Of a stretch of DNA of 64,000 bases, positions 56,640 through 64,000 are shown one piece after another. The translations under genes and the position numbers were made by a program. How positions within the stretch are numbered: the stretch's first letter is position 1; each line of letters begins with the position of its first letter. The stretch spans positions 186,001-250,000 of the forward strand of contig VJWM01000204.1 in assembly GCA_010909165.1 (NCBI GenBank), written 5' to 3'. This DNA is from Anthoceros angustus. Lineage: Eukaryota; Streptophyta; Anthocerotopsida; Anthocerotales; Anthocerotaceae. The notes under the pieces are model-generated. The model saw nothing but the letters and a program-made list of their open reading frames with translations, had not been told where the DNA came from and made no database searches.

Positions 56640-59600
56640 TAACGATTTCGTCGGTAAGCTCGTGAGCTTTTTTTATGGGACTAATTATGCTGCTTGGAGT
56701 CACAAAATTCAAGTCTTTCTCCTCCTTAGAAGACTTATTTGGTGTTGTCGATGAGACCGATTTACGCCCCGTGACTCCACCCACTACTCCCGGTGGTAAA
56801 ATCCTCCAAACGCCGTCAAGTGGTCCTAGCCGTAAGTCCGAATGGGTCTCCAAGGACCGCCAAGCACGTGCTAGCTTGATGCTTTCTATGAAGAACGCCC
56901 AAATGAGCGTCATTCGACATTGGCCTACCTTCGAAGAGGTTTGGGATTGCTTAAAGAAGAAGTATGTGTTTGATAACGCCATGAATAAGGCATTTATGAT
57001 GTGGAAGTTCTATAGCCTCCGCATGTCCAAGACGGAGTCCATCGAGCAACGTAGGAAAGCTGGTGAGACCCCCACACCGAAGGGCGTCGCACTCTTTGCT
57101 GGCGGGAGACCTGGCCAGAATCGAGGGCATTCTTCCTCGTGGATCCCCAGGCCCTCGAGGCAGGGGCAACCCCTTGCCCAACACCTCTAATGACAAGCGT
57201 AAACTTGGTGCATGCTTCTATTGCAAGCTGCCTGGACATCATAAACGGGATCTGCTTGAATTTTACTCTTAACTCTCTCACATGGTTTGTGGATTCAGGA
57301 GCCACTCCACACATGACTGGCCGGCGAGAGTGTTTTATCTCCTTTGAGCCCAACACCATTGAGAGCTTTGTTTACCTCGGTGATGACACTCGCAGTGCCA
57401 TCCGGGGTTCCGGTATTGTGGCTATCATCTTGCCCAACTCCCAAGTACGAGACCTTCAAGATGTGCTCTACGTTCTTCACTTGAGCAAGAACCTCATTTC
57501 GGTTGAGCATGCGCTTAAAGTTGGTTACACTTTTGTGTTTGCTCCTAACAAGTGCTTTGTCTTCGATACCTCCCGCCAACTTGTCTTTGTTTGCCATCAG
57601 ATTGGGCGGTTGTTTGTCTTAGGCACTAGCCCTACCTATAATGCACATGAGATCCTTTCTCGGCCTAAGCGGGGGAGTTTGTCTCACCTTGACAGCTCCC
57701 TCAGTTCCTTGATGTCTTCTCCGTTAGTAGACTTATAGCACCTTAGGTTAGGTCATGCGGGATTGCAAAGGATGAAAGCCTTACTGCAAGATAGCTATGT
57801 CTTGGGCCTTCCTCTGAAATTTGTCTATGACCTCTCCTTCTGTCGTAGCCCTGCTTTTGGTAAGCAACAATGTAAGAAGTTTGGATCGCCGTTAGCTCCC
57901 ATATTCGAAAGCCCTGAACCCCTTGGTCTAGTCCACACAGACTTACTAGGCCCTATGCAAACCCCCCTCTTCAGGGCTCTCTACGAAGCATGGCCATGGG
58001 ACTGGCCATAAGCCTGACCTTAGCCATCTTCGCATCTTCGGCTGCCCTGCTTTTGTCCATGTCCCTAAGGCTCTGTGAAAGAAGCTTGATTCCAAGTCCA
58101 AGGAAGGGATTCTTCTTGGCTATGATAAGACAGTCAAGGCTTATTGCATATACTTGAAGGAATCTCGGCGTCTCGTCTTTGCTTGCGACGTTCTCTTCAA
58201 TGAGTAGCCCCTTCTCACCTCCCGTGGTAATGGGGGAGTTGTTCCTCCTCTCAACCCTTCCCCCTCTGCCTTCGACCCGGATGTGTTTGCTGATGTCGAT
58301 ACGTGGGGGGAGGATGAATGGGAGCCCCCACCTCTGCTAGCTACACCTGTGCTTTAGCCTGCCCCCTTGGCCTGGCCCCTCAACCTACTATTCGACACTT
58401 GTTATAGCCCTTACGCCTTTACTTGTGCCAGCTCCTCCTACTACTCCTTCCGCCTCCCAAGTTCCTCCCTCTCCCTTCCCCTCCAGCAACAAAGACTCGG
58501 ACCTTGACCTTGGCGGAACCCTTCTCCTCCCTGCGGAAGAGGTATCTCACCCACTTGATTCACCTCCTCCTGCAGATGAGCCTCCAGCACTTCGGCGCTC
58601 GACTAGGGAGTGGACCCTCAACAGGAAGGCCCTTGAGAACCTTGAACAACCAGAACGTACTTTTAACAAGCATGCTACCATTGTTGCCATATCTACTCCT
58701 GTTCAAGTTTCGCAATCTACCTCTAACATTATTGAGCCCTCTACCCTCAAGGCCGCCTCGTCCAGGCTGCAAGCAGCTAAATGGAAGAAGGATATGGATG
58801 ATGAGTTTCAGTCCTTGCAAGACAATAAGACTTGACGCCTTTGTGACTTGCCATGCAGCCGCTCCGCTGTAGGCAGCAAGTGGACTTTCAAGATCAAGTA
58901 CACAGCCCACAGTGTCACCGACCGTTACAAGGCAAGACTTGTGGCACAAGGTTATACTCAGCGGGCGGGGAATGACAATGATGTAGATAATCTCTTCTCC
59001 CCTGTTATCCAGACTAGCTCTCTTCAATTCATTCTTGCTTGTGCTACCTTTCATGATTGCGAGATGGTGCAACTTGACATAAAGACGGCCTTTTTGTGTG
59101 GGAAATTACAAGAGGAGATATACGTGCGTCAACCCTAGAGGTACTAGGAGAAAGGCAAGGAGCATCTCGTATGCTTACTGCAACGCAGCATATATGGCCA
59201 ATCTAAATATGTTTATATGGACAACTTCCTTATCGCCTGTGGATTTATTAAGTGCCTAGCTGATGGTAATGTTTACATTCTTCGGTCCGGGGATGGTCTT
59301 GTCATTCTCGCCTTGTACGTGGCATTACTCGTGATCGTGCACGTAGAACTTTGCATCTCACTCAGACCCAATACATTAAGAACACTCTAACTCGCTTCAA
59401 CATGTTAGATTGCAAGCCTGCACCCATACTGCTTGCCGTTGGAGCACCCTTATCTTCTGATCAGGCACCCAAGATCGACGAGGAGCGCAAGTATATAGAA
59501 TCTATCCCATCTCAGGAAGTAGTAGGGCACATTAGCTGGATATGTACTACCATGCACCCCAATATTGGCCATGCTGTCCTCCTGCTTGCCCAATAGATGG

Positions 59601-60250
59601 CCAACCCTGGGCCCGCACATTGGTCGGCCCTCAAGCGTACTTTCCGCTACCTTATGGCCACCATGGCTTATGGGCTCCGGTACCATGGGCCATCTACCAG
59701 GGACACCGCTTTGGTCTCCTTTGCTCAACTCTCCGCTTACACTGATGCTGATTGGGAGGGAGAGGGCTCAACTCTCCGCTTACACTAATGCTGATTGGGA
59801 GGGAGAGGGCTCAACTCTCCGCTTACACTGATGCTGATTGGGAGGGAGAGGTCGACACTAAATGGTCGACATCAGAATTTGCTTTGATGCTTTGTGATGC
59901 TGTCATAGATTGGTGATTGAAGAGGCAAAATAGCTACCGCTCTCTCATCCATCAAATTTGAGTACATGGCAGCTACACTTGCTACCAAGCGCGCAATGCA
60001 TCGCATTAGGCTCCTGGATGACACACCAGAAGCAGTCATCGTCAAGATCGACAAAACCATCAGCGCTCACTCTTGCCGACAACCCGAAGTTCAGCTCCAG
60101 GTCCAAGCACATTGATCTCCAATATCATTGTGTGCGTGAGAAATGAGCAGCTGGAGAGATTGTCTTCAATATTGCCCAACACAGCTCGTGGGCACTGACA
60201 TCCTGACCAAGAGACTACCTCGTGAGAAAGGACATTGGCTTGTGCAGCTC
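56640..60250 (+). mobile_element. Degenerate Ty1/Copia retrotransposon
   Basis: Coding blocks in order, in several frames: gag (LVSFFYGTNYAAWSHKIQVF, ~56660-57030), zinc knuckle CFYCKLPGHHKRD with its last Cys lost to a frameshift (~57210), protease WFVDSGATPHMTG (~57285), pre-integrase LRLGHAGLQRMK (~57745) and VHTDLLGPMQTP (~57930). Integrase C-terminal side is RIFGCPAFVHVPKA (~58030). Then reverse transcriptase GSKWTFKIKY, YKARLVAQGYTQ and VQLDIKTAFLCG (~58865-59130), with the YVDD site altered (~59318), and RNase H YTDADWEG (~59735). Stops and frameshifts are frequent, and most of the integrase catalytic core is deleted. I could not find a matching LTR pair. Confidence 0.88.
59723..59850. 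repeat. Three tandem copies of a 43-bp RNase H segment
   Basis: GCTCAACTCTCCGCTTACAC followed by a TGATGCTGATTGGGAGGG-type segment starts at 59723, 59766 and 59809. The unit length is not a multiple of three, so each copy shifts the frame. Confidence 0.9.
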
Positions 60251-60787
60251 TTCTAGGAGTCTGTGCACTCCTTAACTACGACAGCAAATCAGCCCATCAT
60301 ATCTAATATGAGGAGGAGTATAGGAATATTAGCGCTCCCTAACTAAGACAGCAAATCAGCCCAGAATATCTAGTCCGAGGGAGATATGTACAGGAATATC
60401 TGACTAGTATAGATAGGCAACTTCTAACATAAAGAGTCACACCCGAAAGGGTGTCTACATAAGACATGTTGTAACCTACATATTTTACTGTGAATCAATT
60501 TTCTATCTTCGTTTGTCTTAGCCTGCACATCGACTGTCCTTACAAGGCGCTGTCTTGGGCACACACGATAAATTATGGAATCAAGAAGGTCTCAATGGGT
60601 TCGCTACATGTATGCACATAACCCATACCCATGTGTAGGAGTTACCTCGAAAAGATGCCACAGGCAATCGGAAGCCAGAACTTCGCTCGAACCTGTTCAC
60701 GGTCAGCAGATCTGAAGCATCCTGTGAAAGTGCGTTGCACGTGACATGATGCAAAGCCTTACTGTGTAGCCATGTATCTACATGTAA

Positions 60788-63017
60788 CTAACGAGCACGT
60801 ATTGTTGCCGCTACTTTGATGCCACCGGCCATGCTGAGTACGATATTCTTGTGATAACGGATCTGCTGGCCAGGAACAAGCTGGAACTTGAAGAAGCGGC
60901 ACAGCACAGCCATCACTATTTTGATCTGCAAGTAGGCTGCATCCTTGCCCAAACAGTTACGCGGTCCCGCCTGACAAAATGCATTGGGCCACGACTGACG
61001 GTCAGACCTTGTGAAGTGTAGAGCAGATAGAGCAGAAGGCAAGCATGTGAACTTGAAAAGCTGAAAACCAGGCCACCACCTGAAAAGCTGTGAACTTGAA
61101 AGGCGAGGCTGGCTGAAACACACCATCTTTGAGCCATCTTTCGGGCTTGAACTCCAAAGCATCGGGACCCCAGAGACTCGTTAACCGCCCCATTGAGTAG
61201 GGCACGTAGCAGATCATGTCTCCACTGCGCACCCTCATTCCATTGGGCAGCACATCGTCTGCCAGTGTTCCCTTCACGTCCTGCACCAGAGAGTCGGTAT
61301 TGACGGTTTACGGCATGGAGGATAGACAGCTGGTCTACTCCATGGTCATCTGTTAACCTTCAAAGGTATCAGTTTACCAGCGGAACAGAGGGATGAAGCC
61401 GGAGGGTTTCAGTCACAGCAGCATGCAAGTACTCGAAACTGGACACAACGCTCTGGTATCCGAGAAGCTGGACAAACTCCTCGATTAGTTTGTTGAGCTG
61501 AGTCTCATCCAAGGACTCCAGGCTGAAGTCTTCGACTCCTGTTCATGACCAAATAGGCAAGGGCAAATGAGTCTGCAAGCTTGGCCCCAAACAAAAAAAC
61601 GCGCACTCGTGTCAAATGTGCCTCAAGGTTACCAGTTTGTTGTTGGTTTCTCTCAAACGCACAGGCCTCCTCATAGATTTTGTCACCGACGTGGGGATGA
61701 ATACACAAACTGTGCATAAACCAGGACAGTGTCGAAGCCGTAGTGTCACGTCCAGCAAGGATGAAGTTCAAGACTGAGTCGCGGAGGGCCTTATCCGCAG
61801 CGTCCTTCCTCAGCTTCCCGTCATTGAATTCCTCACTTAGCATCATCAACCTGGAGAGCAGGTCTGCCCTAATCTGAACACCCACCCACCGACTTGTAAA
61901 CATCCAAACTTAGAAGACAGGAAGATGAAAGCAATGAGCAAATGGTGGGGGATAGAGTAGCCTCACCGGTTTCTCATCTTGCGTCAGGTTTGAGTCTGCA
62001 ACAGCTTCCAGTTCCGTTCTTCGGGTACGGATAACTTGATAGGTGAAATCATCTAGGTAAGAGCAGCTTTTGGGCAGGGTAGCTTCTTCACCGAGATGTA
62101 ATCTGCGTTTCAGTTTCCACAGTGGGTCCACGAATCGATCGCTGCAATTTCTGCTCGCTTGTTCAAATGCCCGAGCAAAGGGGACATCCGGCAAATGAGG
62201 TGACAGGCTTCCCACATCCACCCCAAACGCAACTTTACAGATGGAATCCAGGGTCAGGCGCAAGAACAGGTCCTGGACACAATGAAGTCAAAACCTGAAG
62301 GTTGAACCCTGACTCAGCCAAACGGCAAAATCCCCTTCAGTGCAGACAATCGGTGAGCATGTGGGTCACCTGCATCTCCAGAGATTTGTGGTCGAAGCAA
62401 GCGCGGGTGACCAAAGAGGCAAGAGCGAGCGAATTGCTTCGGTGCACAACTGAGCTGAAATCACGAAGGACCTTGGATGAAAACTCGAAGCTGGCTGTCT
62501 TCCGTTGCTTCTTCCACATCTCCCCATCCGTATTGAAGATGCCATCTCCCAGCAAAGGTTCCATCATCGTGTGGAAGGCTTCCCCCTACCCTGACATCAA
62601 ATGTTTTCATTGCCTACAAGGTAACGCACATACATGTTGAGTAGTCCCTCACAGCTGTTGCTAGCAGGTGGTGTGTACCTTGGGGTAGTTGGGGAAGTTG
62701 GTCTTGAGAATATGCTCACAGACGGCGGGATCAGCTGTAAACAGGTAGGTCTGGCCTCCCACGCGGGCTGAGAAGGTGAGGCTAGTTCCGGTGACCATGT
62801 AGTCTGTAACCCAGTCATACATCCTCTCAAAGTTGTAGTACATCTCAAACATTGAGCCAAAAATGGGCCAACACTTGGGACCTGATGGCATCGAACCATC
62901 CTGCCGCCGCCTTTGCACGACAACCAACAGGATGGTGCAGAAGAGAAGCAACAGGGCACTAAAAAACGCCACCCAGACCCCGATTTGATCAGTCCTCCCT
63001 GCATTGTCGACTTCCAT
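60788..63017 (-). CDS. Cytochrome P450, CYP704-like, copy 4 (intact)
   Basis: Seven exons, all GT-AG and in phase: 63017-62679, 62585-62370, 62272-61967, 61873-61633, 61538-61378, 61280-61080 and 60970-60788, encoding 548 residues. The start is the ATG of [13 protein letters not shown]; the preceding open codons contain no ATG. Membrane anchor (~residues 11-32), [13 protein letters not shown] hinge, [31 protein letters not shown]-helix [11 protein letters not shown]-helix ETLR, FKPERW, haem loop FTAFQ plus [10 protein letters not shown] split by intron 6. It is the most diverged of the array and the only copy outside the 4.2-kb duplication on the right. Likely ER fatty-acid hydroxylase by family; substrate unknown. 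Confidence 0.92.
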
Positions 63018-64000
63018 GTCGCAGACCTGCTCGTGACACAAACCAGATCAGTTATCCCTCAGCAGCAGCCCAATTCATCCCTCGAATGCAGACCAACTAC
63101 CCGGAGCTGCAGCTTAAGTATCCCAGGGGGCTTCAGTTCAACTCCTGCAGCTCACTTCTCACCTTCCTAAGTTCCTAGCTCATCACCATCGCTGACCGCG
63201 GTTGACGTCAGCACTTGGAATCTCTCTTTCATTATCTCTTCTATATGTTCCATCTTTCGACGTCTTCCTACAAGTAGATATCTGTGTCCTCCCCTGGACA
63301 GCAAATCGTGTCCATTCATTGCTTTTCACGGTCCCTTTTGCAGAAATTAAGCTAAGTTGCCAACCACTTAATCAGGCCTGCAAAAAAGGACACAGCTCCT
63401 GGCCACTCCACACTACACATGGTGCAGTGCCACACAAGAGGCCCCACTTCGCAGACTGCATCCATACATATGGATGCGACATACATACATATATGATGCG
63501 ACATGCTCCAGCCGGCACCGGAGCAGCAGTGGAGACCAGGTGCTTCCTCCATGCCTTGCGAGACAGGACCGAGTCCGGAATAAGAGCACCATAACCTGCT
63601 CACACCTGGTCTCAGAAGACTGCACATCTCAGGCAATTCAAATATCCATGCATGTAAGTAACTATGATGTACTAATGGAACAAAAGATCCCTGCATGTTC
63701 TTGATTGAATCTCCAGCTACCTAACCTTCACGAAATGCTGCAAGTCCCTTGCGTTATTTCACCTGATGACTGTAAGCCACGCACATTTTGTTGCTCTGAT
63801 GGTGAGAATCTCATGTGTAGTACGCATTCTTGATGTGGTCGAAGATTTTTCTTCAAGGGTGAAACAAGGATCAGCCCAGATCGTGTGGTCAGTTTATTCG
63901 ACACAAGTTTCCGACGCCAGAAACTGGCAGTACATAGCTATGTACATATACTGAGCATTGATGATGACATTGACATCATGTACGAGAACTGTGGGAGCAT
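63018..64000. other. Upstream flank of P450 copy 4, no gene seen
   Basis: Promoter side of copy 4 and unannotated sequence to the right edge. Open frames are short and unrecognisable. Confidence 0.5.

Overview
The window is nuclear DNA of a land plant. Genes have GT-AG introns, and they include a PLS-class pentatricopeptide (PPR) protein, a plastid-type N-acetylglutamate kinase, a Pht1 phosphate transporter, CYP704-like P450s and a Ty1/Copia element. Two genes point to motile, flagellated cells: a MORN3-like protein and a TEDC1 (tubulin epsilon/delta complex) homologue. That suggests a spore-bearing, seed-free plant (bryophyte, lycophyte or fern grade) with swimming sperm. I cannot name the lineage from sequence alone. 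Gene density in the first 36 kb suggests a compact genome.

Layout. 1-36.2 kb is gene-rich: O-fucosyltransferase (-, runs off the left edge), MORN3-like (-), N-acetylglutamate kinase (+), NYN/C2H2 zinc-finger protein (+), Pht1 phosphate transporter (+, frame broken as sequenced), PPR protein (+), secreted alpha/beta hydrolase (+), a large thrombospondin/EGF membrane protein (-), TEDC1 (+), N-terminal protein methyltransferase NTMT1 (-), RNA polymerase III subunit RPC5 (+), an uncharacterised glycoprotein with a Pro-rich tail (+), and a plastid CBM20 protein (-). Several pairs are head-to-head and share short promoters.

36.8-43.4 kb is repeat-rich: a 1.26-kb tandem duplication, a non-LTR-like retroelement remnant, a ~1.4-kb foldback element with ~575-bp arms, and several short tandem duplications.

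44.3-63.0 kb is a minus-strand tandem array of CYP704-like P450 genes: four copies plus two gutted fragments. Copies 3 and 4 can be read end to end as seven-exon genes of about 546-548 residues. Copies 1 and 2 carry small frameshifting indels. A 4.2-kb unit is duplicated in tandem with both breakpoints inside P450 genes, so copy 2 is a chimera: its 5' end matches copy 1 and its 3' end matches copy 3. A degenerate Copia element and an F-box fragment separate copies 3 and 4.

Repeated copies differ almost only by short indels, and the single-copy transporter also has indel frameshifts, so uncorrected sequencing indels are a serious possibility. The most interesting items are the chimeric P450, the TSP1/EGF membrane protein sharing a promoter interval with a centriole gene, the repeat-expanded intron of the kinase, and the foldback element.
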